A DNA stretch of 64,000 bases from Pseudomonas rustica (GCF_018336155.1 NZ_JAGYHF010000006.1:372001-436000), one strand, 5' to 3'. Counted from the stretch's first letter, positions 37,091 to 46,051 are shown. Notes: a model not told the origin generated them from the letters alone. Program-made: numbers and translations.

Positions 37091-38095
37091 TCAGTTCCAA
37101 CCCGCCCGATCCATCATGCGGATCGCTTCAGCCTGACGCTTGCCCGCCACTTCCACCGGCAACGTATCAGCAATGAACTTGCCCCACGCCGCCACTTCTT
37201 CCGAAGGCGCCACCGCCGGGTTGGCCGGGAATTCCTGGTTCACATCAGCAAAAATCTTCTGCGCTTCCGGCGTGGTCATCCATTCAACCAGAGCCTTGGC
37301 CGCTTCCGGGTGCGGTGCATGTTTGGTCAGGCCAATCCCCGACAGGTTCACGTGCACACCGCGATCCGCCTGATTCGGCCAGAACAGTTTCACCGGCAGC
37401 TCCGGCTTCTGCTTGTGCAGGCGACCGTAGTAGTAAGTGTTGACGATGCCCACATCGCACTGCCCGGCGTTGATCGCCTCCAGCACTGCAACGTCATCGG
37501 AGAACACGTCGGTGGACAGGTTATTCACCCAGCCTTTGAGGATTTCCTCGGTCTTGGCTGCGCCGTGAACTTCGATCATGGTCGCGGTCAGCGACTGGTT
37601 GTAGACCTTCTTCGCCGTGCGCAGGCACAGGCGCCCTTCCCAGTTCTTGTCGGCCAGCGCTTCGTAAGTGGTCAACTCGCCCGGCTTCACCCGTTCGGTG
37701 GAATAGGCGATGGTGCGCGCGCGCAGGCTAAGGCCAGTCCAGGCGTGGGTGGACGAGCGATATTGCAGGGGAATGTTGGCGTCGATGGTTTTCGAGGTGA
37801 ACGGCTGGAGGATGCCCATATGCTCGGCCTGCCAGAGGTTGCCGGCATCAACGGTGAGCAGCAGGTCGGCGGTGGCGTTTTCACCTTCGGCCTTGATGCG
37901 CTGCATCAGCGGCGCTTCCTTGTCGGTGATGAACTTGATCTTCACCCCGGTCTTGGCGGTGTAGGCATCGAATACCGGTTTGATCAGCTCATCGATGCGC
38001 GACGAGTAAACCACCACCTCATCAGCGGCCTGGGCCGTGGTGCTACCGATCAGGGTCAGGGCCAGTGCGGTCAGAAGACGCTTGGGTGCCAACAT
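37091..38095 (-). CDS. Iron(III)-binding periplasmic protein (FbpA/HitA family)
   Basis: This 334-residue periplasmic protein has a signal peptide ending AQA near residue 23, then [20 protein letters not shown], typical of ferric-binding proteins. The paired tyrosines expected for iron coordination are likely those in [12 protein letters not shown] (about residue 218). It delivers Fe3+ to the permease downstream. The region just upstream (38118-38150) has GATAAGGA and ACATTTACC, at best a degenerate Fur-type site. Confidence 0.88.
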   Translation of the reverse strand: MLAPKRLLTALALTLIGSTTAQAADEVVVYSSRIDELIKPVFDAYTAKTGVKIKFITDKEAPLMQRIKAEGENATADLLLTVDAGNLWQAEHMGILQPFTSKTIDANIPLQYRSSTHAWTGLSLRARTIAYSTERVKPGELTTYEALADKNWEGRLCLRTAKKVYNQSLTATMIEVHGAAKTEEILKGWVNNLSTDVFSDDVAVLEAINAGQCDVGIVNTYYYGRLHKQKPELPVKLFWPNQADRGVHVNLSGIGLTKHAPHPEAAKALVEWMTTPEAQKIFADVNQEFPANPAVAPSEEVAAWGKFIADTLPVEVAGKRQAEAIRMMDRAGWN

Positions 38096-38209
38096 GGGAG
38101 TGGTCTCTCGGTCGGGAAATGTGGGCCAAATGATAAGGACTCACATTTACCACCTCAATCGAACTCTTTTTGAAGGAGTTACCAGATGTTGCATGATCGA
38201 CCGCCATCC

Positions 38210-38288
38210 CTGTAGGAGCTGCCGAAGGCTGCGATCTTTTGATGTTGTTTTTAAGATCAAAAGATCGCAGCCTGCGGCAGCTCCTACA
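38210..38288. repeat. Paired repeat A7 (reversed arm order)
   Basis: CTGTAGGAGCTGCCGAAGGC.. then ..AAAAGATCGCAGCCTGCGGC ending AGCTCCTACAG. The order of arms is the same as in A3 and opposite to the other six copies. Confidence 0.9.
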
Positions 38289-38305
38289 GGGGAATGCATT
38301 TCAAA

Positions 38306-38333
38306 TGTAGGAGTGAGCCTGCTCGCGATGAGG
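38306..38333. repeat. Solitary half copy of repeat family D
   Basis: TGTAGGAGTGAGCCTGCTCG then CGATGAGG matches one arm of D1 with changes. No mirror arm is found before the ubiI stop. Confidence 0.65.
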
Positions 38334-38354
38334 CCATCAGCAGCAACGAAATGA

Positions 38355-39578
38355 TCAAGGTTTGGCGAGGGCCGGAAGATCCCCCGTCAACCCGAGGGCC
38401 TCCCGCACAAACAGCGCCTTCGCCTCGGGCATCTGCTCCACCAGCTTCAACCCGGCATTCCTCAGCCAACGCACCGGCAAACGATCCGCCTGAAACAACC
38501 GCTCAAACCCTTCCATCGCCGCCATCAGCGCGAGGTTGTGCGGCATGCGACGACGCTCGTAACGGCTCAGCACTTTCACATCAGCCAGACGCTCCCCGCG
38601 CTCGGCCGCTTGCAGCAATACTTCGGCCAACACCGCCGCATCGAGGAAACCAAGGTTCACACCCTGCCCCGCCAACGGGTGAATGGTGTGCGCCGCGTCA
38701 CCGATCAGCGCCAGCCCTTCCGCCACATAACGCTTGGCATGACGCTGACGCAGCGGCACGCACAGGCGCGGATCAGCACTGATGACTTCGCCAAGGCGAC
38801 CTTCGAAGGCACGCTCCAGCTCGCGGCAGAAACCCGCTTCATCCAGCGCCATCAAACGCTCGGCTTCGCTCGGCGTGGTCGACCAGACGATCGAACACCA
38901 ATCCTGCTGCCCGTCACGCTCCAGCGGCAGAAACGCCAACGGCCCGTGATCGGTAAAGCGCTGCCAAGCGATCGACTGGTGCGGCTGGCTGCTGCGCACG
39001 CTGGTGACGATGGCATGGTGCATGTAATCCCACTCGCGCGTGGCCATCCCGGTGAGACGGCGCACCGCCGAGTTAGCCCCATCAGCGGCAATCACCAACG
39101 GCGCGCGCAACTGTCGACCATCGGCGAGCGTCAGCAGCCAGTCATCGCCCGAACGGCGCATCTGTTCCAGCCGCGCATTGGCCAGCATGCCCAGATCGCA
39201 ATCGTGCAAACGGTCGAGCAAGGCGTCCTGCACCACGCGGTTTTCGACGATGTGGCCGAGTACTTCGGCGTGCACGCTGCTCGCCGAAAAATGAATCTGT
39301 CCGGTGCCGCTGCCGTCCCACACGTGCATGTCGGTGTACGGGCTGCTGCGCCGTGCGGCGATGCCGTCCCAGACGCCGAGGCGTTCGAGGATTCGCTGGC
39401 TGGCCGCCGATAACGCGCTCACTCGCGGTTCAAACGCGGCTTCGGCGTCGAACGGTTTGACGCTCAGCGGGCTGCCGTCGAGCAGCAGCACTTCCAGCCC
39501 GCTATCCTGCAGCGCCAACGCCAGGGCGCTGCCGACCATTCCGGCTCCGACAATCAGCAGATCTGCGCGCATGTCCAT
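38355..39578 (-). CDS. ubiI: FAD-dependent ubiquinone biosynthesis hydroxylase (UbiI/VisC family)
   Basis: This 407-residue aromatic-ring hydroxylase has the N-terminal Rossmann motif LIVGAGMVGSALALAL (residues 8-23) and the second FAD motif LIGDAAHTIHPLAGQGVNLG near residue 290. It belongs to the UbiH/UbiI/UbiF/COQ6 family that adds hydroxyls to the ubiquinone ring. The choice of UbiI over UbiF rests on recalled synteny with ubiH-pepP in Pseudomonas. It is the last gene of a minus-strand operon and starts three bases after the thioesterase stop. Confidence 0.82.
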   Translation of the reverse strand: MDMRADLLIVGAGMVGSALALALQDSGLEVLLLDGSPLSVKPFDAEAAFEPRVSALSAASQRILERLGVWDGIAARRSSPYTDMHVWDGSGTGQIHFSASSVHAEVLGHIVENRVVQDALLDRLHDCDLGMLANARLEQMRRSGDDWLLTLADGRQLRAPLVIAADGANSAVRRLTGMATREWDYMHHAIVTSVRSSQPHQSIAWQRFTDHGPLAFLPLERDGQQDWCSIVWSTTPSEAERLMALDEAGFCRELERAFEGRLGEVISADPRLCVPLRQRHAKRYVAEGLALIGDAAHTIHPLAGQGVNLGFLDAAVLAEVLLQAAERGERLADVKVLSRYERRRMPHNLALMAAMEGFERLFQADRLPVRWLRNAGLKLVEQMPEAKALFVREALGLTGDLPALAKP

Positions 39579-39581
39579 GCT

Positions 39582-40067
39582 TTAAGCCTGTCTCGCTTGC
39601 GGCTTGAGCCGCACGTAAAGGGTTTTACCGACCCGCGCGACAAGGTTGCCGGCGCCGTCATGAATGTCGACCTGCAACTGCGGCAGGTATTTCTCGCCAT
39701 TGGCGGTCTGCCGGCGAATCTCGCCGAGCAAGGTCTCGTCGATGCTGAACCGGGCGAACACCGGGCCTTTGCCCGGCGCGATAAAATCGATATCCGCTGC
39801 CTTGTCCCAGACGATGTACTTCGAACCGAGGTTTTCCATAAGCATCAGCATGAAAAACGGATCGACCATCGAGTACAGACTGCCGCCGAACTGCGTACCG
39901 ACGTAATTGCGGTTGTACCAGCCGAGGCCCATCGTCACTTGAACGTCGCGGAAGTCATCGCTGATATGGCGAACGCGCACGCCAGCGCCAAGGTACGGCG
40001 GGTAGAAGGTCATCACCCAGCGCATCAACCGCGCCTTGCCGAATTTTTTAGTCAACCACTTAAGCAT
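39582..40067 (-). CDS. Hotdog-fold thioesterase-like protein (DUF4442)
   Basis: This 161-residue protein contains PPYLGAGVRVRHISDDFRDV, YVGTQFGGSLYSMVDPFFML and WDKAADIDFIAPG, the pattern of DUF4442/YiiD-C hotdog proteins. The GTQFGGSLYSMVDP helix region aligns with the usual active-site helix. The substrate is unknown. The ATG at 40067 overlaps the ubiH stop by eight bases, so it is translationally coupled between ubiH and ubiI. The longer frame is an antisense-like artefact inside ubiH. Confidence 0.8.
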   Translation of the reverse strand: MLKWLTKKFGKARLMRWVMTFYPPYLGAGVRVRHISDDFRDVQVTMGLGWYNRNYVGTQFGGSLYSMVDPFFMLMLMENLGSKYIVWDKAADIDFIAPGKGPVFARFSIDETLLGEIRRQTANGEKYLPQLQVDIHDGAGNLVARVGKTLYVRLKPQARQA

Positions 40068-41247
40068 CCGGACGCGTCCCCAACCCCATGGCCTGACGCG
40101 CAAACCAGCGCTTGGCCGGTGGCAACAAATCGAGGCCAAGCAAGCCGATATTACGGCCCAGCGACACCAGCGGCTGCGTGCTGCCGAACAGGCGCGTGAC
40201 CTGATCGGAGAAACCGACGGTGAGATCCTGATCGAGACGCTGACGCTCGCGATACGCCTGCAACGTGGCGAAATCGCCCAGCGGTTTGTCGCTGGCCAAC
40301 AATGCAGAGGCCAAGGCATCGGCATCGCGCAGTGACAGGTTGAAACCCTGCCCGGCTATCGGGTGCAGGCTGTGCGCCGCGTTGCCGAGCACGGCCAGAT
40401 GCGAGCGCACTTGCTCTTCGGCCTCGACCAGCGTCAGCGGATATAAATGCCGCGCGCCAACCTGTTTCAACGTGCCGAGGCGATAACCGAACACGCCCTG
40501 CAATTCGCTGAGGAAATCACGCTCGCTCAAATCGGCCAGACGCTGCGCGTCCATGCCCAAACGCGTCCAGACCAGGGCGCAACGGTTTTCCGGCAGCGGC
40601 AGCAGCGCCATCGGCCCTTCATCGGTGAAGCGCTCGAAAGCCATGCCGTTGTGCGCTTCGCTCGGGGTGATGTTGGCGATCAGCGCGCTCTGGTTGTACG
40701 GACGCTGGCGCACGTTGATGCCCAACTGCTCGCGCAGCCCGGAGCGACCGCCATCGGCGAGCACGGCGAGGTCGCATTCCAGCGTGGTTTCATCGTTGAG
40801 GGTCAGGCGATAGCCGTCGGCCAGCGGCTCCATGCGCGTGACTTCTGCCGGGCAGCGCCAACTTATCACCTCTTTGTCGACGTGCTGCCACAGGCAATGG
40901 CCGAGCCAGGCGTTTTCCACCACATAACCAAGTGCCGGTACGCCCTCTTCCATCGCCGACAGACGCGCGGTGGAGAAGCGACCACGGTCAGATACGTGAA
41001 TCTGTTTGATCGGCTCGGCTCGGCGGGAGATTTCCTGCCACACGCCCAAGCGTTGATAAATCTGTCGCGAGCCGAAGGACAGCGCCGACGAACGTGCGTC
41101 GTAGCTCGGCTGCCAACTGTCGCCGGGGGCGAACGGCTCGATCAGCACGATCTTCCAGCCGCGCGCCTTGGCCCCGGCCTGCAAGGCCAACGCCAGACTG
41201 GCGCCGACCAGACCGCCACCGATGATTGCCAGATTGACTCGACTCAT
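40060..41247 (-). CDS. ubiH: 2-octaprenyl-6-methoxyphenol hydroxylase UbiH
   Basis: This 395-residue FAD monooxygenase is paralogous to the gene at 38355. The Rossmann motif IIGGGLVGASLALAL is at residues 8-22, and the second motif VLGNAAHSLHPIAGQGFNLS is near 285. It performs one of the ring hydroxylations in ubiquinone synthesis. Its start overlaps the pepP stop in an ATGA (41244-41247). The order ygfB-pepP-ubiH is the conserved gammaproteobacterial arrangement. Confidence 0.93.
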   Translation of the reverse strand: MSRVNLAIIGGGLVGASLALALQAGAKARGWKIVLIEPFAPGDSWQPSYDARSSALSFGSRQIYQRLGVWQEISRRAEPIKQIHVSDRGRFSTARLSAMEEGVPALGYVVENAWLGHCLWQHVDKEVISWRCPAEVTRMEPLADGYRLTLNDETTLECDLAVLADGGRSGLREQLGINVRQRPYNQSALIANITPSEAHNGMAFERFTDEGPMALLPLPENRCALVWTRLGMDAQRLADLSERDFLSELQGVFGYRLGTLKQVGARHLYPLTLVEAEEQVRSHLAVLGNAAHSLHPIAGQGFNLSLRDADALASALLASDKPLGDFATLQAYRERQRLDQDLTVGFSDQVTRLFGSTQPLVSLGRNIGLLGLDLLPPAKRWFARQAMGLGTRPDA

Positions 41248-42578
41248 GCCGCGTGTGTCCTTGCTTGCGCCATCAGCGCTTCGATGTCGGCGACGGTTTT
41301 CGGTACGCCGGTGGTGAGGATTTCACAGCCTGTTTTGGTCACGACCACGTCGTCCTCGATGCGCACGCCAATGCCGCGCCATTTCTTCGCGACGTTTTGA
41401 TTGTCCGGGGCGATGTAGATGCCCGGCTCCACGGTCAGCGCCATGCCGACTTCCAGCACGCGCCATTCGCCGCCGACCTTGTACTCGCCGACGTCATGCA
41501 CATCCATACCCAGCCAGTGGCCGGCACGGTGCATATAAAAGGCTTTATAGGCCTCGCTGGCGATCAACTCGTCGACCTCGCCTTGCAACAATCCGAGCTT
41601 CACCAGCCCCGTGGTGATCACCCGAACCGTGGCCTCGTGCGCCTGATTCCAGTGTTTGTTCGGGGCGATTTCGGCGAACGCGGCTTCCTGCGAGGCCAGC
41701 ACCAATTCGTAGATCGCTTTCTGCTCGGGCGAAAACTTGCCGTTGACCGGCCAGGTACGAGTGATGTCGCTGGCGTAGCAGTCGATCTCGCAACCGGCGT
41801 CGATCAACACCAGATCGCCGTCCTTGAGCAACGCGTCATTCTGCTGGTAATGCAGGATGCAGCTGTTGCGCCCGGCGGCGACGATCGAACCATAAGCGGG
41901 CATTTTCGCCCCACCCTTGCGAAATTCGTAGTCGAGTTCGGCTTCGAGGCTGTACTCGTAGAGCCCGGCCCGACTGGCCTGCATCGCGCGGATATGGGCT
42001 TGCGCCGAGATCCGTGCGGCTTCGCGCATCACCTTCACTTCTGCCGCCGATTTATACAGGCGCATGTCGTGCAGCAGATGATCCAGCGCAACGAATTCGT
42101 TCGGTGGCTGCGCGCCAAGGTGCGCCTTGGAGCGGATCACGTTGATCCAGTCCATCAGGTGACGGTCGAATTCGGGGTTGCTGCCCATCGCCGAATACAC
42201 CCGGTCGCGGCCTTCGATCAGGCCCGGGAGGATGTCGTCGATGTCGGTGATCGGGAAGGCGTCGTCGGCACCGAAGTCGCGGATCGCGCCTTCCTGCCCT
42301 GCGCGCAAGCCGTCCCACAATTCGCGTTCGGCGTTGCGTTCACGGCAGAACAGCACGTACTCGCCATGCTCGCGGCCGGGCATCAAGACGATGACGGCTT
42401 GCGGCTCGGGAAAGCCGCTGAGGTATTGGAAATCGCTGTCCTGACGGTAGACGTGCTCGACGTCGCGGTTGCGGATGGCGACCGCGGCGGCGGGCAGGAT
42501 CGCGATGCTGTTGGGTTCCATCTGCGCCATCAGGGCCTTGCGGCGACGGCTGTATTCCGCTTTGGGGATATGGGTCAT
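41244..42578 (-). CDS. pepP: Xaa-Pro aminopeptidase PepP
   Basis: This 444-residue M24B metallopeptidase cleaves the N-terminal residue before proline. Metal ligands are visible in DLVLIDAGCEIDCYASDITR (two Asp), HRAGHWLGMDVHD (His), ALTVEPGIYI (Glu) and GVRIEDDVVVT (Glu), with the His around residue 350. The N-terminal creatinase-like domain is complete. It is translationally coupled to ubiH. Confidence 0.95.
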   Translation of the reverse strand: MTHIPKAEYSRRRKALMAQMEPNSIAILPAAAVAIRNRDVEHVYRQDSDFQYLSGFPEPQAVIVLMPGREHGEYVLFCRERNAERELWDGLRAGQEGAIRDFGADDAFPITDIDDILPGLIEGRDRVYSAMGSNPEFDRHLMDWINVIRSKAHLGAQPPNEFVALDHLLHDMRLYKSAAEVKVMREAARISAQAHIRAMQASRAGLYEYSLEAELDYEFRKGGAKMPAYGSIVAAGRNSCILHYQQNDALLKDGDLVLIDAGCEIDCYASDITRTWPVNGKFSPEQKAIYELVLASQEAAFAEIAPNKHWNQAHEATVRVITTGLVKLGLLQGEVDELIASEAYKAFYMHRAGHWLGMDVHDVGEYKVGGEWRVLEVGMALTVEPGIYIAPDNQNVAKKWRGIGVRIEDDVVVTKTGCEILTTGVPKTVADIEALMAQARTHAA

Positions 42579-42605
42579 GGGCAGATGGCTTTCCCTGGCA
42601 CGCGA

Positions 42606-43166
42606 TTAATGCAGCGACGGTTTGGCCGCTGGCGGCACGTCGGCTTTCTTGGTTTCCGAGAACAACAGCAGCGGCGCGACGCGCAGGTACTCCATGACTT
42701 CCATGTAGTCGGTCTCGCCGTCTTCGGATTCTTCCAGAGCGTCTTGCACCTGGGAGATCGCCGCCAGATCCTGCAGCACTTCGGTGGCTTCGGTGCTGAG
42801 CATGCTACTGTCGCGGCAGTTCAGGCCGAAACCGCTGAGGAAGCCCTGGCACCACTCGCCCAGTGCAGCGGCGCGCTCGGCCAGCGGCGCGTCATCGGTC
42901 GGCAGCAGCAGAACGACGGTAACGTCGTCGCCGGTGAGTTCGCCTTTGACCATCTCTTGCAGGCCGATCAAGGCGTTGCGAACGTTGTCCTGCGGCTCGC
43001 TTTCGAGCAGTTCGGCAGCGTCGATCAACCATTCTTCGGCAGTGAAACCGGCGCCGGCGCAGCTGCGTCCGAGCAGCAGGCCATGCAGTTCGGCAGGCGA
43101 GACGTTGTGGCCGCTGGAAGTCAGCAGCGTGGCGAAGGCTTGGTACGGGGAATTCTGAATGGTCAT
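42606..43166 (-). CDS. ygfB: YgfB/UPF0149 family protein
   Basis: This 186-residue acidic helical protein contains [16 protein letters not shown] near the N-terminus and [14 protein letters not shown] in the middle, the two hallmarks of YgfB/YecA-type UPF0149 proteins. In P. aeruginosa YgfB influences ampDh3 expression and beta-lactam resistance (established there). It is the first gene of the minus-strand operon ygfB-pepP-ubiH-thioesterase-ubiI, 27 bases before pepP. Confidence 0.92.
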   Translation of the reverse strand: MTIQNSPYQAFATLLTSSGHNVSPAELHGLLLGRSCAGAGFTAEEWLIDAAELLESEPQDNVRNALIGLQEMVKGELTGDDVTVVLLLPTDDAPLAERAAALGEWCQGFLSGFGLNCRDSSMLSTEATEVLQDLAAISQVQDALEESEDGETDYMEVMEYLRVAPLLLFSETKKADVPPAAKPSLH

Positions 43167-43296
43167 GGGCAGCTAGGCGCCAGACGGCGCTATGTCTAGA
43201 ATGAAGGCCTTGTATCCTACATCGACAGACTCGCCAAGACTATTAAAGGCTGTCCGCCAGCTATCCCATCAGACAGACTCCAACTCAGTGGACACA

Positions 43297-43506
43297 ATGG
43301 AAGACACCGACCTGCAAGCGCTGATGGCCAGACTCGAACTGTTGATTGGTCGAGTCGAGCAACTTAAGAGTCAAAACGCACTCTTACTAGCTCAGGAAAA
43401 GACCTGGCGCGAGGAACGCGCTCACCTCATTGAAAAAAACGAAATCGCCCGGCGTAAGGTCGAATCGATGATTTCGCGCCTCAAGGCCCTGGAGCAAGAC
43501 TCATGA
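43297..43506 (+). CDS. ZapB-like coiled-coil protein (TIGR02449 family)
   Basis: This 69-residue protein is almost entirely one coiled coil: MARLELLIGRVEQLKSQNAL, then REERAHLIEKNEIARRKVES. It belongs to the small family found upstream of zapA in gammaproteobacteria and resembles the cell-division factor ZapB. The ATG at 43297 was chosen so that the coil starts near the N-terminus; the RBS is weak, and a GTG three codons earlier is also possible. It overlaps zapA by four bases and is divergent from ygfB. Confidence 0.85.
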   Translation: MEDTDLQALMARLELLIGRVEQLKSQNALLLAQEKTWREERAHLIEKNEIARRKVESMISRLKALEQDS

Positions 43507-43820
43507 GTTCAAGCAATAGCGTCACCGTGCAGATCCTCGATAAAGAATATTCGATCATCTGCCCACAGGAAGAACGCAGCAATCTGGTCAGCGCCGCGCG
43601 CTACCTCGACGGCAAAATGCGCGAGATCCGCAGCAGCGGCAAAGTCATCGGCGCCGATCGCATCGCCGTGATGGCCGCGCTGAACATCACCCACGACCTC
43701 TTGCACAAAGAAGAGCGTCCGGATATCCAGGCCAGCGGTTCGACCCGTGAACAGGTGCGCGACTTGCTCGATCGTGTCGATCTGGTGCTCGCCGACGATC
43801 AGACCAACACCAAGGGCTGA
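43503..43820 (+). CDS. zapA: Cell division protein ZapA
   Basis: This 105-residue protein has the ZapA fold: VTVQILDKEYSIICPQEERS, then AARYLDGKMREIRSSGKVIG, then RIAVMAALNITHDLLH and a C-terminal coiled coil. It cross-links FtsZ filaments at mid-cell. Translation is coupled to the ZapB-like gene (ATGA overlap). The 6S RNA gene begins about 30 bases after its stop. Confidence 0.93.
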   Translation: MSSSNSVTVQILDKEYSIICPQEERSNLVSAARYLDGKMREIRSSGKVIGADRIAVMAALNITHDLLHKEERPDIQASGSTREQVRDLLDRVDLVLADDQTNTKG

Positions 43821-43839
43821 TTCGACTGGCCGCTTGCGG

Positions 43840-43845
43840 TATACT
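43840..43845 (+). promoter_or_regulatory. -10 element of the 6S RNA promoter
   Basis: TATACT lies about seven bases before the predicted 6S RNA start. The -35 region is not well defined by eye. Confidence 0.5.
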
Positions 43846-43850
43846 CGCGG

Positions 43851-44028
43851 CACTCCCTGGGGTGCTTGCCAGTTGACGATGTCCCTGAGCCGATTCGCAC
43901 TACCCTGGAAGTTGCACGTTGGGCTGGTGTGCATGTCCGCTAGACGGAAAGCCTTAAAGTCTACTGCATCTTCCACCTTGAACTTTCGGGTTCAAGGGCT
44001 AAGTTGACAGCGGTTCATCCGGGGAGCC
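43851..44028 (+). ncRNA. ssrS: 6S RNA
   Basis: The RNA mimics an open promoter and sequesters sigma70 RNA polymerase. The closing stem is formed by CACTCCCTGGGGTGCTTG at the start and ATCCGGGGAGCC at the end. Family landmarks are GTTGACGATGTCCCTGAGCC, GTGTGCATGTCCGC, GACGGAAAGCCTTAAAG and CACCTTGAACTTTCGGGTTC. Length (about 178), position between zapA and ygfA and these segments all match Pseudomonas 6S RNA. End points are accurate to a few bases. Confidence 0.92.
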
Positions 44029-44035
44029 TGATTCG

Positions 44036-44071
44036 AATCCGATGTCGGTTAAACCGACATCGGATTTTTTA
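44036..44071 (+). terminator. Terminator between 6S RNA and ygfA
   Basis: AATCCGATGTCGG (44036-44048) pairs perfectly with CCGACATCGGATT and is followed by TTTT. It begins about eight bases after the mature 6S 3' end. Confidence 0.9.
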
Positions 44072-44107
44072 TGCGTACGTTTTCGTCCCACCTGCCGAAG
44101 CCGAACC

Positions 44108-44716
44108 ATGACCGAACCCGCGCTGCTGCCCCGCCCGCAACTCCGCCGCCTGCTGCGCAAGGCGCGCCGCTCGCTGAGCAAAAGCGAGCAACGCCAGGCC
44201 GCCAAAGGCCTGTACCGGCAACTGGCGCAAGACCCGCACTTTCGCCGGGCCAAACACATCTCTCTGTATTTACCCACCGACGGTGAAATCGATCCGCGCC
44301 TGCTGCTGCGTGAAGCACAGCGTCGAGGCAAGGCGACGTATCTGCCGGTGCTGAGTGCCTGGCCGCGAACCAAAATGGTCTTCCAGCGCATTCGTCCCGG
44401 CGAGAAACTCAAACCCAATCGCTTCCGCATTCTTGAGCCACGCGCCAATCTGGCTCGGCAACGCAAGGTCTGGGCGCTGGATCTGGTGTTGTTGCCATTG
44501 GTGGGGTTTGACGATGTCGGCGGGCGACTGGGCATGGGCGGCGGTTTTTACGATCGCAGCCTGGCGTATCTGGCGCGGCGCAAAAGCTGGCGCAAGCCGA
44601 CGCTGTTGGGGCTGGCCCATGAATGTCAGAAGGTCGAACGCTTGGCGCAGGCGAGCTGGGATGTACCGTTACAAGGCACGGTCAGCGACAAGGCGTGGTA
44701 TTTCGCGGGATAGGAC
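44108..44716 (+). CDS. ygfA: 5-formyltetrahydrofolate cyclo-ligase
   Basis: This 202-residue enzyme converts 5-formyl-THF to 5,10-methenyl-THF with ATP. Visible motifs are the N-terminal RRLLRKARRSLSKSEQ (Arg-rich nucleotide-binding helix) and the ATP/folate loop GGRLGMGGGFYDRSLAYL near residue 140. The ATG at 44108 was chosen over the upstream in-frame ATG at 44042, which lies inside the 6S terminator. As in E. coli it follows the 6S RNA gene. The stop is TAG at the end of KAWYFAG (about 44711-44713); the end given allows for that trinucleotide within a few bases. Confidence 0.9.
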
Positions 44717-44747
44717 GCCGCAGATCAGCGGCGTCGGGCGTGCAGTT

Positions 44748-44903
44748 TCAGCGCTTGAACGCGGTCGACTGTTGAACCTGTTGCGCGACTTCGATTGGAG
44801 CGTCAGCTTTGGTTGTCCACAGACTCTGCGCGTAACCGGTGGTCACGACGCCCAGGCCAAACAAAATTACCAAAGTCCATAGTAAATCCGGTTTGCGTTT
44901 CAT
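44748..44903 (-). CDS. Small single-pass membrane protein, 51 residues
   Basis: An open frame starts MKRKPDLLWTLVILFGLGVV, continues TTGYAQSLWTTKADAP and ends QSTAFKR. It has a basic N-terminus and one hydrophobic segment (about residues 7-24), so it is either a membrane-anchored or exported small protein. GAGGGGGGCAATCG gives a good RBS before the ATG at 44903. It lies between convergent ygfA and the divergent EVE gene. I recall no named family, though the coding signal is clear. Confidence 0.65.
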   Translation of the reverse strand: MKRKPDLLWTLVILFGLGVVTTGYAQSLWTTKADAPIEVAQQVQQSTAFKR

Positions 44904-45100
44904 CGATTGCCCCCCTCAAGGCACATCAACACGATGACAGCAGCGGTTTCCGTTTGTAGGCCGTGCAGCAGCGTCAAGCTTTAAAGGCCGGCATTTTGCG
45001 GCAACGTGAACCGCTGCGCAAACGCTGACGTCAACCGACTGTCGGTTTGTCATAAAATTGCCCGACAACTTGTCCACTGATCCCGCCAGGAGAACAAAAC

Positions 45101-45550
45101 ATGGCCTATTGGCTGATGAAATCCGAGCCCGACGAGCTCTCGATCAAGGGCCTGGAAAAACTCGGCAAAGCGCGCTGGGACGGGGTTCGCAACTACCAGG
45201 CACGCAACTTCCTGCGGGCGGTGGCGGTGGGCGATGAGTTCTTTTTCTACCACTCCAGCTGCCCGGAACCGGGAATAGCCGGGATTGGCAAAATAATCGA
45301 AGCGGCGTACCCGGATCCGACGGCGCTGGAGCCGGAGAGTCATTACTACGACCCGAAGGCGACGCCGGAGAAGAATGCGTGGAGTGCGATTGACGTTGAA
45401 CACGTCGAGACGTTTGCGCGGGTGTTGAAGCTGGATTATCTGAAGCAGCAGACGGCGCTGGCGGAGATGCCGTTGGTGCAGAAGGGCTCGAGGTTGTCGG
45501 TGATGCCGGTCACACCTGAGCAGTGGGCGGCGGTGCTTGCCCTGCGCTGA
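45101..45550 (+). CDS. EVE domain protein
   Basis: This 149-residue protein begins AYWLMKSEPDELSIKGLEKL and contains WDGVRNYQARNFLRAV, DEFFFYHSSC and GIAGIGKIIEAAYPDPTA, the hallmarks of EVE (PUA-like) domains of the thymocyte-protein-Thy28 type. These domains are thought to bind modified bases. CCAGGAGAAC precedes the ATG. It stands alone, followed by repeat A8. Confidence 0.92.
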   Translation: MAYWLMKSEPDELSIKGLEKLGKARWDGVRNYQARNFLRAVAVGDEFFFYHSSCPEPGIAGIGKIIEAAYPDPTALEPESHYYDPKATPEKNAWSAIDVEHVETFARVLKLDYLKQQTALAEMPLVQKGSRLSVMPVTPEQWAAVLALR

Positions 45551-45556
45551 CGCGCA

Positions 45557-45633
45557 AAAAGATCGCAGCCTCCGGCAGCTCTTACAGGGAACCGCATTCC
45601 AATGTAGGAGCTGCCGAAGGCTGCGATCTTTTG
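45557..45633. repeat. Paired repeat A8
   Basis: AAAAGATCGCAGCCTCCGGC.. with ..GCCGAAGGCTGCGATCTTTT. It fills most of the gap between the convergent EVE and FliL-like genes and may terminate both. Confidence 0.9.
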
Positions 45634-45643
45634 TCTTTAATGC

Positions 45644-46051
45644 TTATTGAATGATCAGGTTATTGAACAACAAATCCTCAACCACCGGCTTCCCAGTCTC
45701 ATCATTCATCACCTGCTGAGTCTGCTTCAACGCTTCCTGACGCAGCTTCTCTTTACCTTCGATGCTGCCCATCGCCTCGGTCGTCTGCTGAGTAAACAGC
45801 GCCACCAGTTGATTACGGATCAACGGCTCGTTGGCCTTGACCAGTTTGGCCGCGTCATCGCCGGTCACGCGCAGCGCCACGTCGGCCTTGTAGACCTTGA
45901 GTTTCGGCGTGCCGTCCAACCCGTAGTTACCCACGAACGGTGGGCTCAGGCTGATGTAGCTGACCTTCGGCGCTTCGCCCTCTTTGGCTTCTTCGGCCAG
46001 CGCTGCCACAGGCAGAGACAGGGCCAGCAACAACATGATCCACGCTTTCAC
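45644..46051 (-). CDS. FliL-like exported protein, GTG start
   Basis: This 135-residue protein has a signal peptide or anchor (MLLLALSLPVAALA). The mature part has YISLSPPFVGNYG, a FliL-like strand pattern (LKVYKADVALRVTGDDAA) and the closing PVVEDLLFNNLIIQ. FliL proteins associate with flagellar stators, but no flagellar gene is nearby, so this is probably a FliL paralogue of unknown role. The GTG start at 46051 follows GATAAGGAGCGAATT; the longer ATG frame lacks an RBS and would bury the signal. Confidence 0.8.
   Translation of the reverse strand: MKAWIMLLLALSLPVAALAEEAKEGEAPKVSYISLSPPFVGNYGLDGTPKLKVYKADVALRVTGDDAAKLVKANEPLIRNQLVALFTQQTTEAMGSIEGKEKLRQEALKQTQQVMNDETGKPVVEDLLFNNLIIQ

Noticed and set aside
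38100..38155. Fur box upstream of the iron-binding-protein gene
   Set aside because: GATAAGGA and ACATTTACC resemble parts of a Fur site, but the 19-base symmetry is not there; too weak to list as a site.
41253..43199. A 648-codon plus-strand open frame across pepP and ygfB
   Set aside because: It is antisense to two motif-complete genes, has no RBS and shows shadow-frame composition.
43509..43976. A minus-strand open frame over zapA and the 6S RNA
   Set aside because: It is antisense to zapA and to a structured RNA gene, with no RBS.
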